From RGIG426 sp045600765 (GTDB lineage Bacteria > Bacillota > Clostridia > Oscillospirales > Acutalibacteraceae), in assembly GCA_045600765.1 (NCBI GenBank), contig JAZRYM010000076.1, positions 1-19,716 of the forward strand: DNA of 19,716 nt, read 5' to 3'. The notes beneath the pieces are model-generated. The model was not told the origin of the DNA. It ran no database searches and was given only the letters and a program-made list of their open reading frames with translations. The first letter of the stretch is position 1, and each line of letters begins with the position of its first letter. Of the stretch, positions 1 through 6,987 are shown one piece after another. The translations under genes and the position numbers were made by a program.

Positions 1-5
1 CCGTC

Positions 6-584
6 TCATACCCACCAAAGCGGCTGAATTTGCGCGCCGGCGAGCGCGGCGGTAATCGTCGGTTCCAGTTGCTCCCACACCGACACGAGCGAGTTGGGTT
101 TTTTCTCGGTGTCGTCCTGCGCCATCGGCACGAAAAAGAGGTGCTTGGTATTTTTGAGCAGCGCGATATTCCGCATCGACGCCCCGAGCGCATCATTGGT
201 CGAAACCCCGAGCACAACGGGACGGCTTCCCCGCAAATGCGACTTGACGGCGAGGGTCACGGGCGTGTTGCTGATGCCGTTTGCGAGTTTACCGAGGGTG
301 GTGCCGGTACACGGCGCCACCACCAGTACGTCAAACATCCCTTTCGGCCCAATCGGCTCCACCGCGGGAAGCGAGCACAGCGGCGCGTGACCCGTCACAT
401 CGGCGAGCCGTGTCACAAACCCTTGCGCCGTGCCGAAGCGGGTATCCACCGTCGCCACGTTGTCCGACAAAATGGGCGTGACCTGCGCGCCGGCGTTCAC
501 AAACCGTTCGATATGGTCACAGACGGTAGACAGCGTGCAAAACGAACCGCACAGCGCCCACCCGATACGAAGTCCGTCCATCAT
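6..584 (-). CDS. dpaB: Dipicolinate synthase subunit B (SpoVFB/DpaB)
   Basis: This is the flavoprotein-type subunit of dipicolinate synthase. Together with DpaA it makes dipicolinic acid from a lysine-pathway intermediate in the mother cell, for loading into the spore core. The 192-residue product has the expected family length. It shows an N-terminal GWALCGSFCT segment (residues 8-17), a flavoprotein-like APCTGTTLGKLANGI stretch (about 90-104), and a conserved FFVPMAQDD segment near residue 155. I chose the ATG at 584 because GGGGGAGG lies just upstream and the ATGA gives a 4-bp overlap with the dpaA stop, the classic translationally coupled arrangement. An in-frame upstream extension to 683 runs through dpaA and is unlikely. 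The gene is complete, with its TGA at 6-8. Identification rests on family recognition and the dpaA neighbour. Confidence 0.93.
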   Translation of the reverse strand: MMDGLRIGWALCGSFCTLSTVCDHIERFVNAGAQVTPILSDNVATVDTRFGTAQGFVTRLADVTGHAPLCSLPAVEPIGPKGMFDVLVVAPCTGTTLGKLANGISNTPVTLAVKSHLRGSRPVVLGVSTNDALGASMRNIALLKNTKHLFFVPMAQDDTEKKPNSLVSVWEQLEPTITAALAGAQIQPLWWV

Positions 585-1450
585 ACCGCCTCCCCCTCTT
601 CTTTCAAGATGTTGAGCACGGTATCTTTCAAAATCACGCCCGCCGATTTGGGCGCAACCCGTCCGGGCAGAGACAGCGCCCAAATGGTTTTAAGCCCGAG
701 GCTCGCGGCGGCGGCAAAATCCACTCCGCCGGGACGGGAGGCGAGGTCGATAATCAAGGTGGTTTTGGGCAGCGTTTTTAAGTACGTCTCGTCGAGGATG
801 AGGGTGGGTACGGTGTTGAAAATCACGTCAAATTCGCCCGCATCGGACAGCGCGTTCATCGGCACGGCGGTATAGCCGAGCGTTTGCGAAAGTGCTCGGT
901 CAGACACGCGCCGCGCCGCCACCGTAACGCTCGCGCCGAGGGCGGAAAGCAAGCGGCACAGCGCTTTGCCGATACGCCCGAACCCCGTCACAAGGCAGGA
1001 AGCACCGCACAACGTCACGGGCAGTTCCTCCATAGCGAGTTGAATGGCGCCCTCGGCGGTGGGGACGGCGTTTTGCACCATCAATTCTTCCCGCTCGAAA
1101 TAATCGAGCACTTTCACCCCGTTTTCGGTCAGCGTTTTCGTGAGGGCGGGCGGCACTTTCCCGCCGAGCACCGTTTGACCGGGGTGCACACACGCGGTCA
1201 GTTCCGACAACCCCACAAGCGCGCGGGAAAAGGGCGCGTTTAACGTCTCCCCGTCGGTGGACACCGGCAGGGGCAACACCACAAATTCCGCGCCCTTAAC
1301 CGCCTGCGCCAACTTGGTGCACCCGGTCACGCAATGGGGTAAATCGGTATGGTCAAGACCGGCGGTAATCACCGAAAATCCCTCTTTTGCGAGCGCACCC
1401 GCCAAATACACAAATCGTAAATCACCGCCACATACGGCAAAGGTATTCAT
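581..1450 (-). CDS. dpaA: Dipicolinate synthase subunit A (SpoVFA/DpaA)
   Basis: This is the dehydrogenase-like subunit of dipicolinate synthase, acting with DpaB in the mother cell late in sporulation. The 289-residue product matches the family length (about 300). The N-terminus (FAVCGGDLRFVYLAGALAKEG) is the DpaA-specific domain. A second Rossmann fold has GFGRIG at residues 156-161, preceded by a conserved YFEREELMVQNAVPTAEGA region at about 117-135. There are two in-frame ATGs, at 1456 and 1450. The AGGAGG lies 7 nt before 1450 but only 1 nt before 1456, so 1450 is the better start. The gene overlaps dpaB by 4 bp and lies 56 bp after the GerA-family gene on the same strand. A weak sigma-K-like promoter sits in that gap. 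Confidence 0.94.
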   Translation of the reverse strand: MNTFAVCGGDLRFVYLAGALAKEGFSVITAGLDHTDLPHCVTGCTKLAQAVKGAEFVVLPLPVSTDGETLNAPFSRALVGLSELTACVHPGQTVLGGKVPPALTKTLTENGVKVLDYFEREELMVQNAVPTAEGAIQLAMEELPVTLCGASCLVTGFGRIGKALCRLLSALGASVTVAARRVSDRALSQTLGYTAVPMNALSDAGEFDVIFNTVPTLILDETYLKTLPKTTLIIDLASRPGGVDFAAAASLGLKTIWALSLPGRVAPKSAGVILKDTVLNILKEEGEAV

Positions 1451-1477
1451 CGTCATTCCTCCTTACTTCACTCGTTC

Positions 1478-1510
1478 CAACGTATGCGAAAGGAGGAGGC
1501 TTGGTGTCAA
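1478..1510 (-). promoter_or_regulatory. Candidate promoter for dpaAB (sigma-K-like or sigma-A-like)
   Basis: On the minus strand, TTGACA (1505-1510) is followed after 17 bp by GCATACGTTG (1478-1487). The -10 half fits the sigma-K pattern CATA-NNN-T, and dpaAB (spoVF) is a sigma-K operon in Bacillus subtilis. The -35 half instead looks like sigma-A and overlaps the 3' end of the GerA-family gene. This is a pattern match only. Confidence 0.3.
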
Positions 1511-2922
1511 CAGTTGTCCCGATGAATGGAACGGCGAATAAGAAGCCGTGTCAGCGACGGCGGGTCAAACGGAATCAGCGGGTAAAGATAACTCGTGGAC
1601 GTAACGGTATGGGTGAAGCCGATACAAAGGAGCATCAGCAAAAGCCCGATTGCCAAACCCCACGGGCCGATAACCGCGATAAGCACAATCAGCATCAACC
1701 GAAACACCTTAAACGCATAGCCGAGCTGAAAACTCGGTTGCACAAAACTGGATACGCTGACAAACGCCATATAGAGGAGCACGTCGGGAATAAGGATGTG
1801 CGCCGACACGGCAAATTCGCCCAAAATAAGCGCACCGATAATGCCGAATGCGTTGGAAAGCGCGGTCGGCGTGTTGAGCGATGCCAGTTTTAAGCCGTCC
1901 ACAATCCACTCCACCAAAATAATCTGCCAAAACAGCGGAAGCAGTACCGATTCTTTGATACGAAGCGGTTCCAGCGCGGCAGGCAACAACGACGGATTTT
2001 CCACGAGCATATACCAAGTCGGGATAAGAAACAACGCGCCGACAAAGATACCGAAGCGCACCGCGCGCAAAAATGTGCCGGTACACGGCGGAAAATAATA
2101 CTCGTTGGTGTCCTGCAAAAAATCGAAAATGCCGGTCGGGAGCACCATCGCCACCGGCGAATTATCCACAAGCAAAATCAGTTTTCCTTCGAGTACCGAC
2201 GCGGCGGCGCGGTCGGGTCGTTCGGTGGTACGCACTTTCGGAAGCGGGTTCCACTTTTGTGTTTTGACAAGGCACTCGGTCAAACTTTCCTGCCCCATCG
2301 ACAAACTCGGGATGTCAATCGCCGACAACTTGACCCGCACCTCGTCCACAAGGCGGTCGTCCGCCACCCCTTGCACGTAACACAGCGCAACGTCGGTGTG
2401 CGAGCGCGTGCCGACGGAAAATTTTTCCACACAAAAGTCGGGTGTGCGTACCCGCCGCCGAATAAGCGAGACGTTTTGTTTTACCGCCTCGCAAAACCCG
2501 TCGTGCGCGCCGCGCAACACGCGGTCGTCCTCCGGCTCGGAGACGGAGCGCATCGGGTATTCCCGCAAATCGAGCAACACGCACGCGGTGTAGCCCTCAA
2601 CAAGCAGTACCGCCATACCCGACAGCATCTCCACCGCCACCGCGTCGAGGTCGTCCGCGATGTGCACCTCGGTATGCGGCACCAACGTGTCGGCAAACGC
2701 TTCGGCGGTGGGTGCCGCTTCAAAATCCTTTGCCGTCAGCGACAAAAAGCCCTGCAAAATCTTTTCCGCAAGCGCGCTGTTGAGAAACGCCTCCACAAAA
2801 AAGAGCGCGGCGCGCCGCGGCCCGAACTGCATTACGCGGTGGCCGAGGTCGTAGTTTTTATCCAAATGTAACCGCTCGCACAGCGCGCGGTTGTCCGCTT
2901 CAAAATTTCCCGAAAAGGTCAT
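1507..2922 (-). CDS. GerA-family spore germination membrane protein, SpoVAF-like
   Basis: This is a membrane protein of the GerAA/SpoVAF family, which acts in the spore inner membrane in germination (nutrient sensing or Ca-DPA release). The 471-residue product has a soluble N-terminal part (1 to about 285). That part contains the YDLGHR motif near residue 24 and an EYPMRSVSEPEDDRVLRGAHDGF block at 121-143, followed by NVSLIRRRVR (150-159). A membrane part follows, with hydrophobic segments at about 287-306, 326-343, 357-374, 378-393 and 408-436. The YDLG start, the RGA(H/R)DGF block and the overall length fit SpoVAF better than classical GerAA (inference). I chose ATG 2922 because GGAGG lies 6 nt upstream; the reading frame extends to 3042 without an RBS. 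No GerAB, GerAC or other spoVA genes are adjacent. It is co-directional with dpaAB. Confidence 0.88.
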   Translation of the reverse strand: MTFSGNFEADNRALCERLHLDKNYDLGHRVMQFGPRRAALFFVEAFLNSALAEKILQGFLSLTAKDFEAAPTAEAFADTLVPHTEVHIADDLDAVAVEMLSGMAVLLVEGYTACVLLDLREYPMRSVSEPEDDRVLRGAHDGFCEAVKQNVSLIRRRVRTPDFCVEKFSVGTRSHTDVALCYVQGVADDRLVDEVRVKLSAIDIPSLSMGQESLTECLVKTQKWNPLPKVRTTERPDRAAASVLEGKLILLVDNSPVAMVLPTGIFDFLQDTNEYYFPPCTGTFLRAVRFGIFVGALFLIPTWYMLVENPSLLPAALEPLRIKESVLLPLFWQIILVEWIVDGLKLASLNTPTALSNAFGIIGALILGEFAVSAHILIPDVLLYMAFVSVSSFVQPSFQLGYAFKVFRLMLIVLIAVIGPWGLAIGLLLMLLCIGFTHTVTSTSYLYPLIPFDPPSLTRLLIRRSIHRDNC

Positions 2923-2959
2923 ACGAAGCCTCCGTTTCTTCTTTCCGTTTCGTTTCCCA

Positions 2960-2989
2960 TAGTTTGTGTGAAACCGCAAGAAAATATCC
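2960..2989 (-). promoter_or_regulatory. Candidate sigma-G-like promoter for the GerA-family gene
   Basis: On the minus strand, GGATA (2985-2989), an 18-bp spacer and CAAACTA (2960-2966) resemble the sigma-G pattern (GHATR, about 18 bp, CATNHTA) with one mismatch in each half. It lies about 38 bp upstream of the start at 2922. GerA and spoVA genes are typically forespore sigma-G genes, so the placement makes sense, but the match is imperfect. Confidence 0.3.
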
Positions 2990-2998
2990 CAAATACCC

Positions 2999-3027
2999 TT
3001 GCCGAACGCACAAAAATTTGGTATACT
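2999..3027 (+). promoter_or_regulatory. Sigma-A-type promoter for pcrA
   Basis: TTGCCG (2999-3004) and TATACT (3022-3027) are separated by exactly 17 bp. The site lies about 40 bp upstream of the pcrA start. It is divergent from the GerA-family gene. Confidence 0.75.
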
Positions 3028-3068
3028 GAAAGGGTAAATCACGAAACAAACACGAGAGGTCTTTGCCT

Positions 3069-5648
3069 ATGAAAACCTTAAAAGATTGCCGCCGCGCCCT
3101 CATCGAGCGGGCGTTTGCGCGGTTGAATGACCGCCAAAAAGAAGCGGTGTTTTACAAAGACGGCGCGTTGCTCATTTTGGCGGGTGCGGGTTCGGGAAAA
3201 ACCACCGTCATCATCCAGCGCATTTTGAACCTCATCCGCTTCGGCGACGGGCACGAAAGCGACATAGAACCCGCCTTGTCCCCCGCGGACGAAGCGGCGT
3301 TGCGCGCCGCCGCCGAACGGGACGAAATGCCGTCGCCCGCGGTGCTCGATTGGTGCGCCGTGAACCCGGTTGCGCCGTGGAAAATCCTCGCCATCACCTT
3401 TACGAACAAGGCGGCGGGCGAGCTGAAAGACCGCTTAAAAGCCGCCCTCGGCTCGGACGGCGAGCAGGTAACCGCCGGCACGTTCCACTCCTTTTGCGCC
3501 CGCGTGTTGCGGCAGGATGCCGAACGGCTCGGCTACTCGGCGCGCTTTCTCATCTACGATTCCGACGACCAAAAGCGGCTGATGAAAGAGTGTATGAAAA
3601 CGCTCGGTATTGAGGATAAAATTCTGCCCGTCAAATCCATTTTGGGCGAAATCAGCCGCGCCAAAGACGAATTGCGCACACCCGCCGACTACGCGCGAGA
3701 CGCGGGTGTGGATTTTCGGCTGAAAAAGGTCGCCGAATGTTACACGCTCTACCAAAAGAAACTGCGCGAAGCGGATGCCATGGACTTCGACGACCTGCTC
3801 TTTAACACCGTCGAACTGCTGTCCACCTGCCCCGACGTGCTCGAACGCTATCAGCGGCGGTACGAATACCTGCTTGTGGACGAGTACCAGGACACGAACC
3901 ACGCGCAATACACGCTCATTCACCTGCTGGCGAAAAAAAGCGGCAACCTCTGCGTTGTCGGTGACGACGACCAAAGCATTTACCAGTTCCGCGGCGCCAC
4001 CATCGAAAACATCCTCTCGTTTGAGCAGGAATTTTCCGCGTGCAAGGTCATTCGCTTGGAACAAAACTACCGCTCGACCGGCAACATCTTAAAAGCCGCC
4101 AACCACGTCATCGCCGAAAACCGACACCGCAAAGGCAAAACGCTGTGGACGGACAACGGCGACGGTGAGCCGCTCTCCCGCGTGATTGTGGACGACGAGG
4201 ATGCGGAAGCCCGCTTTATCGCGAACACGGTGCTCGACAACCTCGTGTCGGGCGGAAAATCGCTCCGCGACCATGTGGTGCTCTACCGCGCCAACGCGCA
4301 GAGCAACGCCGTGGAGCAGGCGTTTATCAAAATGGGCGTGCCCTACCGCATTGTGGGCGGTCACCGCTTTTTCGATACGCTCGAAGTGCGCGATGCGATG
4401 GCGTATCTGCGCCTTTTGCAAAACCCCGACGACAACGTGAGCCTGCGCCGCGTCATCAACACCCCGAAACGCGGCATCGGCGACACCACACTTGACCGCG
4501 CCGCCGCGATTGCAGAGAGTGAAGGGGTGTCCCTTTACACCTTGCTGTCGCGCGTGGAAAATTACCCCGAACTGTCCCGCGCCGCCGCGAAAATCCGCGA
4601 ATTTATCGCCCTTATCGACGGTTTGCGCGAGCGAGCAGGCGTGTTGCTCATCCCGACGGAAAACGACAAGTTAGACCCCTTTACAGGACTCCCCGCCGCC
4701 GATTTTGAGGAAATCCTCGACGACGACATCGAAGAAATCCCGGACGAGCCCGCACAAACCCAAATACCCGTCACCGAAGCGCCGTCCTGTCCGACCTTGC
4801 ACGACCTCTACCGCGAACTGCTCGAAAAAACCGGCTATCTCGCCATGTGGCAACAAGCGGGCCCCGCCGAGGAAGACCGCGTCGAAAACCTCAAAGAGTT
4901 GGAATCCTCCCTTGTGCGTTACGAGGAGGCAAGTCCCGACGAATTCCCGCGCCTTTACGGATTTTTGGAGGAGGCATCGCTCATGACCGATCCCGACAAC
5001 TACGATGCCGGCGCGGACGTGGTAACGATGATGACGATGCATGCCGCCAAGGGGCTCGAATTCCCGGTGGTGTTTTTGCCGGGGCTGGAAGAGGGCGTGT
5101 TCCCCGGCGCGCAGTCGATGTTTGAACCGGAAAAAGTGGAGGAGGAACGCCGCCTTTGCTACGTGGCAATGACCCGCGCCAAAGAGCAGCTGTTCGTCCT
5201 CTCCGCCCGCAGTCGGATGCTGTACGGGCAAACGAACCACAACCCGCCGTCGCGCTTTTTGGAGGCGATTCCCGCCGCCGTTGTCAAGACGGTTGACCGC
5301 TCCACTCGCTACGGCACCACCTTTGCGTTCGGTGGCGGCGACCACCAAAACTACGGCGGCGACGGCAAGGGCGGCTACCGCCACGCCGTCGATTTCGGGC
5401 GGAGCGCACCCCGTCCGCGTCCCATCGGCAAAACCTTTTTGGAACAGCAAAACGCCGCCGCGGCAAAACCCGCTTCGTCCGCGCCCGTCGCCGCGTTTGC
5501 GGTAGGCGACCGCGTGCGCCACGCAGGGTTCGGCGAGGGCACCATTGTCGCGACCGCACCGATGGGAAGCGACACGCTGCTGTCCATCGAATTTTCCGTC
5601 GGCGTAAAAAAACTGATGGCGAACTACGCAAAACTCGAAAAACTGTAA
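3069..5648 (+). CDS. pcrA: ATP-dependent DNA helicase PcrA (UvrD/Rep family, SF1A)
   Basis: This is a 3'-5' DNA helicase for repair, removal of recombination intermediates and rolling-circle replication. All SF1A motifs are visible: the Q motif LNDRQKEAV (19-27), Walker A AGAGSGKTT (38-46), AITFTNKAA near 108-116, DEYQD (271-275), VGDDDQSIYQFRGA (297-310), LEQNYRST (330-337), the TMHAAKGLEFPVVFLPG block, and YVAMTRAKEQL. The C-terminus has the PcrA-type tail domain (FAVGDRVRHAGFGEGTI). At 859 residues it is longer than usual (about 720-750). It has an insert of about 40 residues after motif I (about 59-99) and an acidic insert in the 2B region (about 524-574). I chose ATG 3069, 9 nt after AGAGG; an in-frame TTG at 3063 is only 3 nt from it. 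It is followed by a strong terminator. Confidence 0.96.
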   Translation: MKTLKDCRRALIERAFARLNDRQKEAVFYKDGALLILAGAGSGKTTVIIQRILNLIRFGDGHESDIEPALSPADEAALRAAAERDEMPSPAVLDWCAVNPVAPWKILAITFTNKAAGELKDRLKAALGSDGEQVTAGTFHSFCARVLRQDAERLGYSARFLIYDSDDQKRLMKECMKTLGIEDKILPVKSILGEISRAKDELRTPADYARDAGVDFRLKKVAECYTLYQKKLREADAMDFDDLLFNTVELLSTCPDVLERYQRRYEYLLVDEYQDTNHAQYTLIHLLAKKSGNLCVVGDDDQSIYQFRGATIENILSFEQEFSACKVIRLEQNYRSTGNILKAANHVIAENRHRKGKTLWTDNGDGEPLSRVIVDDEDAEARFIANTVLDNLVSGGKSLRDHVVLYRANAQSNAVEQAFIKMGVPYRIVGGHRFFDTLEVRDAMAYLRLLQNPDDNVSLRRVINTPKRGIGDTTLDRAAAIAESEGVSLYTLLSRVENYPELSRAAAKIREFIALIDGLRERAGVLLIPTENDKLDPFTGLPAADFEEILDDDIEEIPDEPAQTQIPVTEAPSCPTLHDLYRELLEKTGYLAMWQQAGPAEEDRVENLKELESSLVRYEEASPDEFPRLYGFLEEASLMTDPDNYDAGADVVTMMTMHAAKGLEFPVVFLPGLEEGVFPGAQSMFEPEKVEEERRLCYVAMTRAKEQLFVLSARSRMLYGQTNHNPPSRFLEAIPAAVVKTVDRSTRYGTTFAFGGGDHQNYGGDGKGGYRHAVDFGRSAPRPRPIGKTFLEQQNAAAAKPASSAPVAAFAVGDRVRHAGFGEGTIVATAPMGSDTLLSIEFSVGVKKLMANYAKLEKL

Positions 5649-5660
5649 AAAACGGCAAAA

Positions 5661-5693
5661 ATCCCTAACCGCGTTGCGGTTAGGGATTTTTTG
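5661..5693. terminator. Bidirectional intrinsic terminator
   Basis: A perfect 12-bp inverted repeat (ATCCCTAACCGC / GCGGTTAGGGAT, 5661-5672 and 5676-5687) with a 3-nt loop is followed by a T run on the plus strand. On the minus strand the same stem is followed by TTTTTGCCGTTTTTT. It can therefore end pcrA (stop at 5648) and also the convergent phage operon, whose last stop is at 5708. Confidence 0.92.
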
Positions 5694-5707
5694 TTGCAAG
5701 CGCGACG

Positions 5708-5902
5708 TTACGGTTGCGAAAACCCGTCGTATTGGAAGAAATTTTGCAATTCGCGCAAGGTTTTGCGCTCGTTTTCCGAGAGCGGTTGCTCCGAAAGCGG
5801 CGCTTTTTCGCGCGATTCCGTCACCGTGGCGCGCCCGAGCAAAAAGCAGGACACCCCCACAAAGGTCACGCCGTAAATCAGCAAAGCAAGCGATGCTAAC
5901 AT
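5708..5902 (-). CDS. Small single-pass membrane protein, last gene of the phage operon
   Basis: This 64-residue product has one hydrophobic N-terminal segment (about 3-23, LASLALLIYGVTFVGVSCFLL) and a charged cytosolic or external tail ending in ERKTLRELQNFFQYDGFSQP. I do not recognise a named family. The QNFFQYDG ending resembles small accessory proteins seen in clostridial prophages (recollection, weak). The ATG at 5902 is preferred over 5908 because AGGAGG lies 7 nt upstream of it. It starts 12 bp after the coiled-coil gene. Its size and topology would allow a second holin, a pinholin or a membrane anchor, but nothing in the sequence decides this. Confidence 0.7.
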   Translation of the reverse strand: MLASLALLIYGVTFVGVSCFLLGRATVTESREKAPLSEQPLSENERKTLRELQNFFQYDGFSQP

Positions 5903-5914
5903 CTCCATTCCTCC

Positions 5915-6976
5915 TTAATACAACTGCGATTCGTAGTACGCGATGAGGTCGTCGTAATGTTTGCGCAACGTCTCGTTGTAAATCTTCGACCGCTCGCTGA
6001 TGGCTTTGCGCAACGACTCGGCAAGGTCGGTTTTTTGCGCCATCGTCAACGTGCCCGACGAGGTCGAAGATGTCTTTTTCGTGCTCGCGGCGGTTGTCTG
6101 CTTTTGCGCTTGAAGCGCCGTCGCATCACTCCGCTTTTGCTTTTGCAACGCGGTCGCATCGCTCTGTTTTTGCTTTTGCAACGCGGTGGCGTCGCTCTGT
6201 TTTTGCTTTTGCAACGCCGTCGCATCGCTCTGCTTTTGCTTTTGCAAGGCGGTAGCGTTGCTCTGTTTCAACTTTTCAAGCGCCGTCGCATCGCTCTGTT
6301 TTTGTTGTTGCAGAGCAATATCCGCCTGAATTTTTTGGTTTTGGCGCACCGCTTCCGCCCGCCACTCTTTCACTTCCTGTTCAAACTTCTTCTCCTGCAT
6401 CTCCTGCTCATACTCCTGCTCGGCGGCTTTCAAATAGGCGGAGAACTGCGCTTCGGCGGCAGTCACCGCCTCTTTTTCGAGCGTGCGACGGTTCTCCTCC
6501 TCGTCCTCGTGCGCCGCCGCCCAAGCGGCGGTCTGCGCCGCGCGGGAAGCCTCGCGGCTTTTTTCAATCGCGGCGGTCATTTCATTAAGAAGTGTCTCCA
6601 CCGCCTGCTGTTTTTTCAGGCTGACGTTCGCATCTGCCCGCGCGCGGGTGGCGGCAAGCGCCGTCTGTTGCGTGCGGTTTAAGCCGCTGTCCGACAGTCC
6701 CATATTGGCAAGCGTTTCGGCGACGTTCAGTTGCGCCGCCTTTTCCCGCACCGCGTTTTCGTCGTAAAGCGCCTGATATGCGGCGTTGGACTTCTTGATT
6801 TTTTCATCCGTCTCCTGTTGCAGTTGCGTGCGGGAGGCGGCTTCCGCCGTTTTGAGGTCACGCACTGTCTGCGATGCTTCCATCTCGCGTTCCGCGATAT
6901 ACGCCTCCTGCTGCTGTTGCGCCTGACTGCGAGCGCGTTTCAAATACTCGTCATAGGTCATATAGTTCGTTGCCAT
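5915..6976 (-). CDS. Phage coiled-coil structural protein with 11-residue repeats (tail needle or ejection protein candidate)
   Basis: This 353-residue, almost wholly alpha-helical, Gln/Ala/Lys/Glu-rich protein follows the gp10-like tail hub. The N-terminal half includes a conserved-looking LANMGLSDSGLNRTQQTAL block (about 100-120). Residues of about 223-289 are six tandem 11-residue units of the type SDATALQKQKQ, and a Ser/Thr-rich linker and a Tyr-rich C-terminus follow. In P22 the gene after gp10 encodes the tail needle gp26, a long coiled coil, followed by ejection proteins, so position and shape suggest one of these roles (inference). ATG 6976 has AGGAGG 6 nt upstream; the longer open frame to 7105 overlaps the upstream gene and lacks an RBS. 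Confidence 0.8.
   Translation of the reverse strand: MATNYMTYDEYLKRARSQAQQQQEAYIAEREMEASQTVRDLKTAEAASRTQLQQETDEKIKKSNAAYQALYDENAVREKAAQLNVAETLANMGLSDSGLNRTQQTALAATRARADANVSLKKQQAVETLLNEMTAAIEKSREASRAAQTAAWAAAHEDEEENRRTLEKEAVTAAEAQFSAYLKAAEQEYEQEMQEKKFEQEVKEWRAEAVRQNQKIQADIALQQQKQSDATALEKLKQSNATALQKQKQSDATALQKQKQSDATALQKQKQSDATALQKQKRSDATALQAQKQTTAASTKKTSSTSSGTLTMAQKTDLAESLRKAISERSKIYNETLRKHYDDLIAYYESQLY
6112..6309 (-). repeat. 33-bp in-frame tandem repeat (six units)
   Basis: Units begin at 6112, 6145, 6178, 6211, 6244 and 6277, each exactly 33 bp, with a degenerate seventh starting at 6310. Each encodes 11 residues (SDATAL followed by a Gln/Lys-rich five). The central units differ by a few synonymous changes, while the outer ones diverge at the protein level (LEKLKQ, LQAQKQ). 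Confidence 0.95.
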
Positions 6977-6987
6977 ACCGTTCCTCC

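Noticed and set aside
301..316. A 16-bp identical sequence at 301-316 and 2075-2090, which looks like a dispersed repeat.
   Set aside because: Both copies encode the short peptide PCTGT in dpaB and in the GerA-family gene with the same preferred codons. There is no similarity beyond it, so coincidence is the simplest explanation.
30..875. Long plus-strand open frames opposite dpaB and dpaA, and similar ones opposite the phage genes (for example 11080-11871 and 16150-17631).
   Set aside because: They are antisense shadows of well-identified genes, rich in Arg and His as expected for GC-rich third-position bias, without RBS or recognisable motifs.
5671..5678. GCGTTGCG occurs at 5671-5678 and again at 18119-18126, near both ends of the phage cluster; considered as att site remnants.
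   Set aside because: Eight bases is expected by chance in GC-rich DNA. The left copy is part of the terminator stem and the right copy spans the RBS-to-start spacer of the formamidase gene.
6112..6309. CRISPR-like array because of regular 33-bp repeats.
   Set aside because: The repeats are directly contiguous with no spacers and are in frame within a protein gene.
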